Positions 37,004 through 45,048 of a stretch of 64,000 bases of DNA are shown here, piece after piece. Under the pieces are notes generated by a model that worked only from the letters and a program-made list of their open reading frames with translations, made no database searches and was not told the origin of the DNA. Source of the stretch: an uncultured Pseudomonas sp. (GTDB lineage: Bacteria > Pseudomonadota > Gammaproteobacteria > Pseudomonadales > Pseudomonadaceae); assembly GCF_913777995.1 (NCBI RefSeq), contig NZ_CAJYVE010000015.1:1-64000 (forward strand). Direction: 5' to 3'. The first letter of the stretch is position 1; each line of letters begins with the position of its first letter. Made by a program: the position numbers and the translations under genes.

Positions 37004-37839
37004 GATCGGTTCTCCATCGCAGGGCTGTAGACCCGCGGCGCACTGTGCTGCGGCAGGTGAATCAGGTTGAGGTTGTGGCGGCGCGCCCATTGCAGGGCCA
37101 GGCCGGTGGGTGCGGACAGGCTGACCAGGGTCTGCAGGCCGGCGCGCAGGGCTTTCTGGATCAGCTCCAGGCTGCAGCGGCTGGTGACCACGGCCACGCC
37201 ACCGGCCAGGGGAATGCCCTGGCGCACCAGCGCACCAATGAGTTTGTCCAGGGCGTTGTGCCGGCCGATGTCTTCACGGCTGAGCAGCAGTTCGCCCTGG
37301 TCGTTCATGAACAAGGCGGCATGCACGGCGCCGCTGTGCCGGCCCAGGGGCTGGAAGTCGCTGATGCGCTGGCGCAGGCCGTCGAGCCAATGGGCCGGCG
37401 GCAGGGCGGTGGCGGGCAATACCTGAAGTTCCGGCAGGGCCTGTTCCACCGCTTCGACCCCGCACAGGCCGCAGCCGGTGGTGCCGGTCAGTTGCCGGCG
37501 ATGTTCCTTGAGTGCCCAGAAGGCGCGGCTGGCGATTTCGACCTCGGCTTGCATCGACGAGCCGCAGCCGCTCAAGCGGAAGTCGTAGATTTCGTCAGGC
37601 GAAGCGATGATGCCGCTGCCCAGGCTGAAACCGACGATGAAGTCTTCCAGGTCGCTGGGGCTGACCAGCATCACCGCCTGGCTGATGCCGTTGTAGGCGA
37701 TGGCCAGGGCGACTTCTTCGGCCAGCGCGGTTTCGGCCGCTGCGCTGCCCTCGAGGTTCGAGTACTGATAGGACTGGCTGGCGCCGAGCGCGGAAGCATC
37801 GGGAACTGACGCCGCGCCGACCGTGCGCTTGGCGTGCAT
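37000..37839 (-). CDS. fdhD: FdhD, sulfurtransferase for formate dehydrogenase cofactor
   Basis: A 279-residue FdhD. The CGLCG motif (Cys123, Cys126) corresponds to the sulfur-carrying CxxC pair, and SREDIGRHNALDKLIG and VTSRCSLELIQKA are family hallmarks. It passes sulfur from a cysteine desulfurase to the bis-MGD cofactor, which the overlapping downstream oxidoreductase needs. Coupled translation fits that role. Confidence 0.95.
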   Translation of the reverse strand: MHAKRTVGAASVPDASALGASQSYQYSNLEGSAAAETALAEEVALAIAYNGISQAVMLVSPSDLEDFIVGFSLGSGIIASPDEIYDFRLSGCGSSMQAEVEIASRAFWALKEHRRQLTGTTGCGLCGVEAVEQALPELQVLPATALPPAHWLDGLRQRISDFQPLGRHSGAVHAALFMNDQGELLLSREDIGRHNALDKLIGALVRQGIPLAGGVAVVTSRCSLELIQKALRAGLQTLVSLSAPTGLALQWARRHNLNLIHLPQHSAPRVYSPAMENRS

Positions 37840-37974
37840 GGGTTGGTATACCGGCAGATTGATAGCTCTAAGCCTAGGCCGGTTGTCGGAATCCGTCTAA
37901 TCGCTAGTTCCGATGCTGCGATAGATGACGTCGATCAATGCACGGCAGGTCGATTTCTGCCTTGTCGACGCGCT

Positions 37975-38853
37975 TCAGGCATCCGTCGCCAGCAGCTCGA
38001 AGCACACCTCTGCAAGGGTCGAGCGCGGTGCGCCACGGCGCATGATCAGCCCCAGACTGGCCAGGGTTCGGGCATCTTCGATGGGGTGCAGGTGCAGGGA
38101 ATCGCCCAGCTGTTCCAGGCCGCCTTCCAGCGGCATGATCGCGCAGCACAGGCCGCCGCGTACCGCCTGCAGCAACTGATGCACCGCGTCGGTCTGCAAC
38201 AGCGGCTGCGGCTGCAGGCCACGGCTCTGGAAGTTGTGGTCGATGGACTGACGAAAATGCATGCCGCCGGTCAGCAGGCCCAGCGGCAGGTCGATCAGGT
38301 CGGCCCAGCCCAGTGCTTGCTCGCCGAACTGAAAGTGCCGCACGTCGTAGAGCAGGCCCATGCGCGTCTCGCCCAGCGGCAAGGTCTCGAAGCGTTGCTC
38401 GTCGAGGCGCTCAAGGTAGGACACGCCCAGGTCCAGGCGGTTGCTCGACAGCTGGTCGAGGATCTGTTCGGAACTGAGCGACGACAGCTCGAATTGCAGG
38501 TGCGGATGCAACTGGTGCAGGCGCTGCAGCAGCGGCAGCGGGTCGAAGCTCGACAGCGGCACCACGCCCAGGCGCAGCGTACCCACCAGATGCCCCCGGC
38601 ACACGGCGGCCTCGGCCTGCAGGCCGTCGTAGGCCGACAGCACCGTGCGTGCCCAGGCCAGGATACGCTCGCCCGGTGCGGTGAAACCCTCGAAGCGCTG
38701 GCCGCGCTTGACCAGTTCCAGCCCCAGCTCCTGCTCCAGATTGCGCAGGCGCATCGACAGGGTCGGCTGGGTGATGTTGCAGCGCGCTGCCGCCTGGCCG
38801 AAGTGCCGGGTCTCGTCGAGGGCAATCAGGAACTTCAACTGCTTGATATCCAT
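37975..38853 (-). CDS. LysR-family transcriptional regulator
   Basis: A 292-residue LysR protein. The N-terminal winged helix-turn-helix (MDIKQLKFLIALDETRHFGQAAARCNITQPTLSMRLRNLE) is clear, followed by a substrate-binding domain. The ATG at 38853 has GGAG eight bases before it. It is transcribed toward fdhD, 135 bp away, so it may control the fdhD-oxidoreductase pair. Effector unknown. Confidence 0.9.
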   Translation of the reverse strand: MDIKQLKFLIALDETRHFGQAAARCNITQPTLSMRLRNLEQELGLELVKRGQRFEGFTAPGERILAWARTVLSAYDGLQAEAAVCRGHLVGTLRLGVVPLSSFDPLPLLQRLHQLHPHLQFELSSLSSEQILDQLSSNRLDLGVSYLERLDEQRFETLPLGETRMGLLYDVRHFQFGEQALGWADLIDLPLGLLTGGMHFRQSIDHNFQSRGLQPQPLLQTDAVHQLLQAVRGGLCCAIMPLEGGLEQLGDSLHLHPIEDARTLASLGLIMRRGAPRSTLAEVCFELLATDA

Positions 38854-39005
38854 CGTCACTCCGGATGGGGGCATTCAGGGGCTCGATTCTACGCACTCGT
38901 CCCGACATTCATAGGCCCTGACGCTGGTCGGAAGGCCTGCCGCGCGCAGGGGCGGCAACTATCGTTGTTGTGCGGGCACGAATCGGACCGCAAGGAGGTG
39001 CAACC

Positions 39006-39503
39006 ATGGGACTCTTCGATTTCGTTAAAGATGCAGGCGAGAGCGTTCTCGATTTTCTGACACCGGGCCGGGCTCACGCCGATGACTTGAAAAAGCACAT
39101 CGAGAACGTCGGCCTGGGCAATCCCAACGTCCAGATCAGCGTGGAGGGCGACCGCAAGGTCGTGGTCAGCGGCCAGGTGGCCAGCCAGGAGGAGAAGGAA
39201 AAGATCCTGCTGGCGCTGGGCAACATCAAGGGCATCGAGCAGGTCGATGACCAGATCACCGTCGGCGGCGGTGGGAGTGGGAGTGGGAGTGGGAGTGGGA
39301 GTGGGAGTGGCGGCAGTAGTGGCGGTACGCCAGAGCCGCAGCCGCGCTTCGTCACGGTGAAGTCGGGCGACACCCTCGGGGGCATTGCCAGGGCCGTCTA
39401 TGGCGACGCCGGCCAGTTTCAGAAGATCTTCAAAGCCAACCAGCCCATGCTCAAGAGCCCGGACCGCATCTATCCCGGCCAGGTGCTGCGCATTCCCGAT
39501 TGA
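39006..39503 (+). CDS. BON-LysM peptidoglycan-binding protein (Kbp/YgaU-like)
   Basis: A 165-residue protein. A BON domain (about 30-85; VQISVEGDRKVVVSGQV) is joined by a (Gly-Ser) repeat linker (about 87-105) to a C-terminal LysM domain (about 114-165; FVTVKSGDTLGGIARAVYGDA, YPGQVLRIP). E. coli Kbp of the same layout binds potassium. AAGGAGGT precedes the ATG at 39006 at ideal distance. It lacks a signal peptide, like Kbp. Confidence 0.88.
   Translation: MGLFDFVKDAGESVLDFLTPGRAHADDLKKHIENVGLGNPNVQISVEGDRKVVVSGQVASQEEKEKILLALGNIKGIEQVDDQITVGGGGSGSGSGSGSGSGGSSGGTPEPQPRFVTVKSGDTLGGIARAVYGDAGQFQKIFKANQPMLKSPDRIYPGQVLRIPD
39273..39308 (+). repeat. Six tandem GGGAGT units encoding the Gly-Ser linker of the BON-LysM protein
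   Basis: Six perfect hexanucleotide copies in frame (GGG AGT). Slippage would change linker length without frameshift. Confidence 0.92.
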
Positions 39504-39519
39504 CCTCGAAGCCAGGGGC

Positions 39520-39560
39520 GGCTTGAGCCGCAATACTGTTCGGTTAAGCGCTTTGCGGCT
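39520..39560. repeat. Dispersed REP-associated repeat, left side of the IS insertion
   Basis: The segment containing GCAATACTGTTCGGTTAAGC is nearly the same as 63303-63342, where it continues into TAGGAGCGAGC without interruption. Here it breaks off at GCGGCT, where the insertion sequence begins. Confidence 0.75.
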
Positions 39561-39572
39561 TGGAGTAATTGG

Positions 39573-39585
39573 ATGGACTCGCCCC
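39573..39585 (+). repeat. Left subterminal inverted repeat of the IS
   Basis: ATGGACTCGCCCC, the exact reverse complement of 40992-41004. Confidence 0.9.
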
Positions 39586-39648
39586 CGCCGAGGCGTCTAT
39601 GCGCCACGGTGGCATCCTATAGATGTCAGCGACAGCGAGGGCGAGACC

Positions 39649-40752
39649 ATGAGCAAGAATACTTCCAAAAAGACCGCTTTGCCTGCAACCGATATCACGG
39701 CCTGCACCACCCTGGCTGTGGACCTGGCAAAGAACGTGTTTCAGGTCGCAGGTGAGGATCAGCTGGGCAGAGTGATCTACGAGAAGCGCATCCGGTCGCG
39801 TGAGGCGTTCATCACCTTCCTGCAGCAATTGCCAGCAGGCATGGCGGTGCTGATGGAAACCGGCCCAGGCGCTCAAGCCTGGGGGCGGATGCTGCTCAAG
39901 CAAGGGCAGCGACCTAGCATCCTGCCCGCTCGACATGTAGCGGGGCACCGCAGTGGGCCAAAAAACGACCGCAATGACGCGTTGGCCATTCTTCGGGCCG
40001 GTCGAGACCTGCGTATTCATGCCGTACCCGTCAAAACCGAGGCGGCGCAACAGATGCAAGCGCTGCATCGGGTACGGCAGCGCTATGTGAAAGAGCATAC
40101 GGCCATGGGCAATCAAATGCGGGGGCTGCTATTGGAATATGGCATTGCCATTCCCCTGGGCAAAGCCGCTATTGATCGAGAAGTCGGTCGGCTCCTTGAG
40201 CATTCAAGCCCATTGGTTCCAGAGCCGCTGCATGAGCTGATGGCAGAACTGTTGCAAGAGTGGAAGAGCCTGGAAGCGCGAATAGAGGTGATAACCGGCC
40301 GTGTCAAACGCGCCGCTGCAGAAAACGAGACAACCAAAAGATTAATGACCGTGCGCGGTATCGGCCCGATTCTCTCCTCGGCCGTGGTGGCCAAGCAGAC
40401 TGAACCTGAGCGCTTTGCGAACGCTCGAGATTTCGCGGCCTACTTCGGTACGGTGCCCGAGCAGCACAGCAGTGGAAACGCGGTGCGTCTGGGCAAGATG
40501 ACCAAGCGCGGAGATGCCTATATCCGCAGCCTGGCCATCCAGGGGGCCCACGCTGTGCTAAGGCAGCTCACCCCCAGCTCGGAGCATCCAGATGATCGGC
40601 GTTTACAGCGGTGGCTGAGCCGCCACGGACAAAAAGGCGCCGCAGTACGACTGGCCAATCGCAACCTGCGGATCATTTGGGTGCTTCTGCAAAACAATGA
40701 AACCTATCGCCGCCAGCCAGGGGATACTCAGGAGGCCGCGATGAGCCTGTAA
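39649..40752 (+). CDS. IS110-family transposase
   Basis: A 367-residue DEDD recombinase. The RuvC-like domain has Asp25 (AVDLAKN), Glu70 (LMETGPG) and Asp107/Asp110 (KNDRND). A helical region follows, and then the C-terminal Transposase_20 domain (TVRGIGPILSSAVVA, FAAYFGTVPEQHSSGN, LGKMTKRGDAYIRSL), where a serine acts in catalysis. The frame is intact, so the element may be active. The ATG at 39649 is preceded by GCGAG; frames further upstream run into the left end of the element. Confidence 0.93.
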   Translation: MSKNTSKKTALPATDITACTTLAVDLAKNVFQVAGEDQLGRVIYEKRIRSREAFITFLQQLPAGMAVLMETGPGAQAWGRMLLKQGQRPSILPARHVAGHRSGPKNDRNDALAILRAGRDLRIHAVPVKTEAAQQMQALHRVRQRYVKEHTAMGNQMRGLLLEYGIAIPLGKAAIDREVGRLLEHSSPLVPEPLHELMAELLQEWKSLEARIEVITGRVKRAAAENETTKRLMTVRGIGPILSSAVVAKQTEPERFANARDFAAYFGTVPEQHSSGNAVRLGKMTKRGDAYIRSLAIQGAHAVLRQLTPSSEHPDDRRLQRWLSRHGQKGAAVRLANRNLRIIWVLLQNNETYRRQPGDTQEAAMSL

Positions 40753-40991
40753 TTTAAAGAGTTCTGCCACCGAGACGCTGTGACGTTTCAACCCCTTGCT
40801 AGAAAACATTGACCCCAGGTTAGACCGTCGCGAATGAATGCCTGCGCTCCTACCGGCCCTTGAGGCCTGACTGTAATCGGCATTTCGCGAGCTGATCCAA
40901 TGTTGGCCAGAAGCCAGGCGCTTCCTCGAATAGGCCTGATACATAGATGCAACCGGGCAGCAGTGTTTAAAGCAAAGCGTGTTGACAGTGT
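40753..40991 (+). other. Noncoding right end of the IS, candidate bridge RNA region
   Basis: About 240 bp between the transposase stop and the right subterminal repeat, without a credible gene. In IS1111-group elements the target-choosing bridge RNA is encoded on the right side of the transposase gene. No fold was computed here. Confidence 0.45.
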
Positions 40992-41004
40992 GGGGCGAGT
41001 CCAT
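40992..41004 (-). repeat. Right subterminal inverted repeat of the IS
   Basis: GGGGCGAGTCCAT, the exact reverse complement of 39573-39585. Confidence 0.9.
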
Positions 41005-41017
41005 ACATAGGAGTGGC

Positions 41018-41044
41018 TTCAGCCGCGAAGCTTTCGCGGCTGAA
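41018..41044. repeat. REP-like palindrome right of the IS
   Basis: An imperfect palindrome (TTCAGCCGCGAA arms) right beside the IS and just after the stop of the lipoprotein gene on the minus strand. It is both the probable insertion target and a possible terminator. Confidence 0.6.
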
Positions 41045-41045
41045 T

Positions 41046-41759
41046 TCAGGACTTGGGCGTGAGAATGATCTGCGCCGGCTGCTGGCGGCTGATCTGCTTG
41101 CTCATGTCCAGTTCGAAGCTGGAATTGAGCTTGTTGACCCGCTTGCTCAGCAGGTTGGCCAGCCATGGGAAGTCATCGGTGCGCGGCACGCGGACTAGCA
41201 CGGCACAGTTGAAATTCACCACATCCGAGGCGATGGCATCGAGCTGTCGACGCATCTCGGCGATGTCGGTGGTTTTCAGCTCGATCAGCGTGTTCGGTGC
41301 GCTCGGGTCGATGAGCTTGGCGATGCGCCGGGCTTCAGCGGCGGCCAGCTCGGCTTCGGCCTGGTCCAGTTCGGCCTTGCGTGCCTGGGCGATGGCGCCG
41401 TTGACGCCGCTGGTCAGGGCCGGGGCCTTGGGCATCAGCGCACGGGCGCGGCTCAGGGCGGTGGCTGCGCCGTTGACGTCACCCTTCTGCAGGCTGATCT
41501 GGCTGCGGCTCAGGTAGGCCTCGGCCAGCTGGCGCTGCAAGGGGTCCAGGCGCGGGTCCGCGTCATTGGCAGCCTGCAGCGCCGCCAACTGGTCTTCGGC
41601 AGTGGCCAGCTCATTGCCGGTGATGCTCTGTTCGAGCTGGGCGAAAGCGTCTGGCGCGGCTTCGGGCACGCTGTTGGCGGCCGGTGGCGTGCTCTGACAG
41701 GCTCCCAGGAACAGGGAAAAGGCGGCGAGCAGCAGATAGCGGGAGGCGGGCAGTTTCAT
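41046..41759 (-). CDS. PA5502-type lipoprotein
   Basis: A 237-residue lipoprotein with signal and lipobox (LFLGAC near residue 21), a helical repeat-like middle (about 40-150; tetratricopeptide-like LAEAYLSRSQISLQKGDVNGAATALSRAR) and a C-terminal domain with NFNCAVLVRVPRTDDFPWL. Such proteins are found near znuB in pseudomonads. No function is known to me. Confidence 0.75.
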   Translation of the reverse strand: MKLPASRYLLLAAFSLFLGACQSTPPAANSVPEAAPDAFAQLEQSITGNELATAEDQLAALQAANDADPRLDPLQRQLAEAYLSRSQISLQKGDVNGAATALSRARALMPKAPALTSGVNGAIAQARKAELDQAEAELAAAEARRIAKLIDPSAPNTLIELKTTDIAEMRRQLDAIASDVVNFNCAVLVRVPRTDDFPWLANLLSKRVNKLNSSFELDMSKQISRQQPAQIILTPKS

Positions 41760-41796
41760 TCCTGCGGTTCTCTATTTGCGCAAAAAACGAGCAAGT

Positions 41797-42585
41797 CTAC
41801 ACCGCCCGCCGGGGTAGAACAAAGCTGAGCAGAAACAGCGCACAGGCGCAGACCACGATCGAAGGCCCGGCCGGGGTGTCCTTGAACCACGACAGCGACA
41901 AACCGCCGCACACCGCAACCAATCCCAGCACGCTGGCCCCCAGGGCCATCTGCTCCGGCGAACGGGCGTGCCGCTGGGCCGCCGCTGCCGGGATGATCAG
42001 CAGCGAAGTGATCAGCAGCACGCCGACGATCTTCATCGCCACGGCGATCACCACGGCGATCAGCAGCATCATGGTCATGCGCAGGGTGGTCACCGGCAGG
42101 CCTTCGACCCTGGCCAGCTCTTCGTGCACCGTCACCGCCAGCAAGGGGCGCCACAGGCTGAGGATCAGTACCAGCACCAGCGCGCTGCCGCCGAGGATCC
42201 AGGCCAGGTCCGTGGGGCTGATCGCCAGCAGGTCGCCGAACAGGTAGGCCATCAGGTCGATGCGCACCTCATGCATGAAACTCAGGACCACCAGGCCCAG
42301 CGACAGGGTACTGGGGGCGAGGATGCCCAGCAGGGTGTCGGAGGCCAGCGGCTGGCGCTGTTGCAGAGTCACCAGCAGGATCGCCAGCAGCAGGCAGCCC
42401 ACCGTCACCGCCAGGGTCGGGCTGATGTCCAGCAGAAAACCCAGGGCCACGCCGAGCAGCGCCGCATGGGACAGGGTGTCGCCGAAATAGGCCATGCGCC
42501 GCCACACCACGAAAGAGCCCAGGGGGCCTGCGACCAGGGCCAGGGCGATGCCGGCGAGCAGGGCATACAACAGAAAATCAGCCAT
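41797..42585 (-). CDS. znuB: Zinc ABC transporter permease ZnuB
   Basis: A 262-residue ABC-3 family permease with about seven to eight membrane helices and the conserved [19 protein letters not shown] motif. It forms the membrane channel of ZnuABC, importing Zn2+ from the periplasm. The ATG at 42585 lies within the end of znuC (8-base overlap). Confidence 0.95.
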   Translation of the reverse strand: MADFLLYALLAGIALALVAGPLGSFVVWRRMAYFGDTLSHAALLGVALGFLLDISPTLAVTVGCLLLAILLVTLQQRQPLASDTLLGILAPSTLSLGLVVLSFMHEVRIDLMAYLFGDLLAISPTDLAWILGGSALVLVLILSLWRPLLAVTVHEELARVEGLPVTTLRMTMMLLIAVVIAVAMKIVGVLLITSLLIIPAAAAQRHARSPEQMALGASVLGLVAVCGGLSLSWFKDTPAGPSIVVCACALFLLSFVLPRRAV

Positions 42586-43375
42586 GCTTGCAGCCGTCTC
42601 CGTGAACGTGAGGTTTGAAGCGCGGGGTCGCGCTCGGGGTTTCGCTGACCACCTCGCCATGCAGGTCATGGGCGTGGTCGTGGTGGTGGTGATAGATCGC
42701 CAGGCTAGGGGCGTTCTGGCCGAACAACTCGACGAACGCCGGGTCGTTACTGACCTGCTCCGGGTGCCCGGAACAGCACACGTGGCGGTTCAGGCACACC
42801 ACCTGGTCGGTGGTGCTCATCACCAGGTGCAGGTCGTGGGAGACCATCAGCACGCCGCAGCCGTGGCGGTCGCGCAGGCGGGTGATGAGGCTGTACAGCT
42901 CGGCCTGCCCCGCTACGTCGACGCCCTGTACCGGTTCATCGAGCACCAGCAGCTCGGGCTCGCGCAGCAAGGCGCGGGCCAGCAGCACGCGCTGCATCTC
43001 GCCGCCGGAAATACCCTGCAGCGGGCTGTCGATGACCTTACCGGCGCCGACTTCCTCCAGCGCGGCTTCGGCCTTGGCGCGGTCCACGCCCGGCACCAGG
43101 CGCAGGAAGCGCAGCACCGACAGCGGCAGGGTCTGGTCGACGTGCAGCTTCTGCGGCATGTAGCCCACGCGCAGTTTCGGCTTGCGCCAGACCTCGCCCG
43201 AGGTGGGTTGCAGCAGGCCGAGCACGGCGCGCACCAGGGTGGTCTTGCCGGCACCGTTGGGGCCGATCAGGGTGACGATCTCCCCGGCGCCGACGCTCAG
43301 GGCAATGTTTTCCAGAACCGTCTGGCCAGCGAAATTCACCGCCACCTGGTCCAGGCGGATCAGCACTTTGCTCAT
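42578..43375 (-). CDS. znuC: Zinc ABC transporter ATP-binding protein ZnuC
   Basis: A 265-residue ABC ATPase with Walker [10 protein letters not shown], signature [15 protein letters not shown], Walker B LLVLDEP and H-loop VSHDLH. The C-terminal tail is rich in histidine ([12 protein letters not shown] and GDGCKHG), a metal-binding tail found in some ZnuC proteins. The start at 43375 shares one base with the zur stop (TGATG). Confidence 0.95.
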   Translation of the reverse strand: MSKVLIRLDQVAVNFAGQTVLENIALSVGAGEIVTLIGPNGAGKTTLVRAVLGLLQPTSGEVWRKPKLRVGYMPQKLHVDQTLPLSVLRFLRLVPGVDRAKAEAALEEVGAGKVIDSPLQGISGGEMQRVLLARALLREPELLVLDEPVQGVDVAGQAELYSLITRLRDRHGCGVLMVSHDLHLVMSTTDQVVCLNRHVCCSGHPEQVSNDPAFVELFGQNAPSLAIYHHHHDHAHDLHGEVVSETPSATPRFKPHVHGDGCKHG

Positions 43376-43857
43376 CAGGCCGCCTTGCAGCCGGCGCACA
43401 CGCCGACGATCTCGATGGTCTGGCCTTCGGCGCTGAAGCCCACGTCGCCAGCGGCCTTGACCACCGCCTGGCTGATGGCCGGGTTCTGCAGTTCGATGGC
43501 CGCGTGGCAGTTACGGCAGATCAGGAACTGGCCCTGGTGCGCATGGGCCGGGTGGTTGCAACCGGTGAAGGCGTTGAGCGAGGCGATGCGATGCACCAGG
43601 CCGTTTTCCAGCAGGAAGTCCAGCGCCCGATACACGGTGGGTGGCGCGGCGCGGCGGCCGTCTTCTTCGCTGAGCACGCCGAGGATGTCGTAGGCGCCCA
43701 GCGGCTTGTGGCTTTGCCACACCAGCTCCAGCACCCGACGACGCAGGGCGGTCAGGCGCAAGCCTTTGCTGGCGCACAGGGCGTCGGCTTCGCTGAGAGC
43801 GTGGTGTACGCAATGGGAATGATCGTGGGGGCGGCTGGCCAGGGGAGTGATAGGCAT
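43375..43857 (-). CDS. zur: Zinc uptake regulator Zur (Fur family)
   Basis: A 160-residue Fur-family repressor with a DNA-binding domain ([46 protein letters not shown]) and structural zinc cysteines CRNC and CAGC. Zn-loaded Zur represses the znu genes. It is co-transcribed with znuC and znuB, so it likely autoregulates through the site at 43884-43896. Confidence 0.94.
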   Translation of the reverse strand: MPITPLASRPHDHSHCVHHALSEADALCASKGLRLTALRRRVLELVWQSHKPLGAYDILGVLSEEDGRRAAPPTVYRALDFLLENGLVHRIASLNAFTGCNHPAHAHQGQFLICRNCHAAIELQNPAISQAVVKAAGDVGFSAEGQTIEIVGVCAGCKAA

Positions 43858-43883
43858 GGGCGGCGACGATATTGGCTGGAGAC

Positions 43884-43896
43884 GTTATTATGTTAC
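43884..43896. promoter_or_regulatory. Zur-box-like operator between zur and znuA
   Basis: GTTATTATGTTAC in the 58-bp divergent region; on the other strand it matches 9 of 13 bases of the GTTATAATATAAC-type Zur consensus. Placed to control both zur-znuC-znuB and znuA. Confidence 0.6.
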
Positions 43897-43915
43897 CGGT
43901 TCCTGCCCGATATGA

Positions 43916-44887
43916 GTGTCCCTCGTGCGTCGACTTCTTAATCTTTTTGTCGTAATGGCATCCAGCTATGCGCTGGCTGCGCCTTCTCTGGCCCAGGCCG
44001 AAGTCCAGGTCCTGACCAGCATCAAGCCCCTGCAATTGATCGCCGCCGCCGTCCAGGACGGGGTCGGCAAGCCTGACGTGCTGCTGCCGCCCGGTGCCTC
44101 GCCGCATCACTATGCCCTGCGTCCTTCCGACGTGCGGCGCGTTGCGGATGTCGAGCTGTTCTACTGGGTAGGCCCGGACATGGAAGGCTTCCTGCCTCGG
44201 GTATTGCAGAACCGCAGCCGCCCGGCGGTCGCAGTGCAGAGCCTGCCCGGCATGCAGTTGCGGCACTTCGGCGAAGACCAGGCCTCCCACGCCGACCATG
44301 ATCACGACCACGACGAAGCGCACGCCGATGCGGGCGATGACGATCATGACCACGATCATCGTCCCGGCAGCCTGGATTCGCACCTGTGGCTGTCGACGGT
44401 CAATGCCCGGGTGATCGCCGCGAAGATGGCTGCCGACCTGAGCGCCGCCGACCCGGCCCATGCGGCGCGCTATGCCAGCAACGCGCAGGCCTTCGGCAAG
44501 CGCCTGGATGCTCTGGACGCGCGTATCAAGGCACGGGTCAGCGGGGTGGCTGGCAAGCCGTGGTTCGTGTTCCACGAAGCCTTCGACTACTTCGAACAGG
44601 CCTACGGCCTGCAGCACACCGGCGTATTCAGTGTCGCCAGTGAAGTGCAGCCCGGCGCCCGCCATGTGGCAGCGATGCGCGAACGGCTCAAGGAAGCGGG
44701 CAAGACGTGCGTGTTCAGCGAACCGCCGATGCGTCCGAAACTGGCCGAGACCCTCACCGCCGGCCTGCCAGTGAAGCTCGCCGAACTGGACGCCCTGGGT
44801 GGCTACACCCCGGCCAGCGCCAACGGTTATGAGCAACTGCTGGAAAAGCTCGGCAACGACCTGGCCGGTTGCCTGGAAAGCCTCTGA
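43916..44887 (+). CDS. znuA: Zinc ABC transporter periplasmic binding protein ZnuA
   Basis: A 323-residue exported zinc-binding protein. After the signal peptide (ending near SLAQA) come the family segments LTSIKPLQLIAAAV and GASPHHYALRPSDV. A His/Asp-rich loop (about 125-145; HADHDHDHDEAHAD, DDDHDHDHR) follows, then SLDSHLWLS with a metal ligand, and FVFHEAFDYFEQ. The start is taken as GTG at 43916; GTG at 43925 is possible. Delivers Zn2+ to ZnuB. Confidence 0.94.
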   Translation: MSLVRRLLNLFVVMASSYALAAPSLAQAEVQVLTSIKPLQLIAAAVQDGVGKPDVLLPPGASPHHYALRPSDVRRVADVELFYWVGPDMEGFLPRVLQNRSRPAVAVQSLPGMQLRHFGEDQASHADHDHDHDEAHADAGDDDHDHDHRPGSLDSHLWLSTVNARVIAAKMAADLSAADPAHAARYASNAQAFGKRLDALDARIKARVSGVAGKPWFVFHEAFDYFEQAYGLQHTGVFSVASEVQPGARHVAAMRERLKEAGKTCVFSEPPMRPKLAETLTAGLPVKLAELDALGGYTPASANGYEQLLEKLGNDLAGCLESL

Positions 44888-44912
44888 TCCTCGTTTGGCA
44901 GTCAGGCCTGTA

Positions 44913-44943
44913 AGGCGCCCCCGAAATTTTCAGGAGGGCGCCT
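44913..44943. terminator. Hairpin downstream of znuA
   Basis: Eight-base perfect arms (AGGCGCCC type) with a 15-base loop containing TTTT, 26 bp after the znuA stop. Confidence 0.6.
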
Positions 44944-44973
44944 GGTCGCGAAAAGACCGGCAACATCATCGAG

Positions 44974-45026
44974 TTTGCTGCGAACATGACGTAGCCATCG
45001 CCAGCAAGCTCGCTCCAGCGGTCTGA
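44974..45026. repeat. REP-type dispersed repeat
   Basis: The segment from TTTGCTGCGAACATGACG to GCTCGCTCCAGCGGTCTGAC is closely similar to 63386-63437. It lies between the convergent znuA and thrB genes. Confidence 0.7.
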
Positions 45027-45048
45027 CTTTTTTGGCCTTGCGCGGCGG

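Larger units (their letters stand above)
39561..41007 (+). mobile_element. IS110-family (IS1111-type) insertion sequence
   Basis: An element of about 1.45 kb with a DEDD transposase gene and perfect 13-bp subterminal inverted repeats (39573-39585 and 40992-41004). Such subterminal repeats separate the IS1111 group from other IS110 elements. Outer boundaries are inferred by comparison with the unoccupied repeat at 63303-63352: left host sequence ends at GCGGCT, right host sequence resumes at TAGGAG. A few bases of uncertainty remain at both ends. REP sequences are known targets of IS110/IS1111 elements in pseudomonads. Confidence 0.82.

Noticed and set aside
39385..39648. Transposase start upstream of 39649, giving a 455-residue frame.
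   Set aside because: This would start inside the BON-LysM gene and run through the left end of the insertion sequence.
40603..41166. A 187-codon minus-strand frame across the right end of the IS.
   Set aside because: It spans IS end, REP palindrome and the lipoprotein gene and has no domain or start signal.
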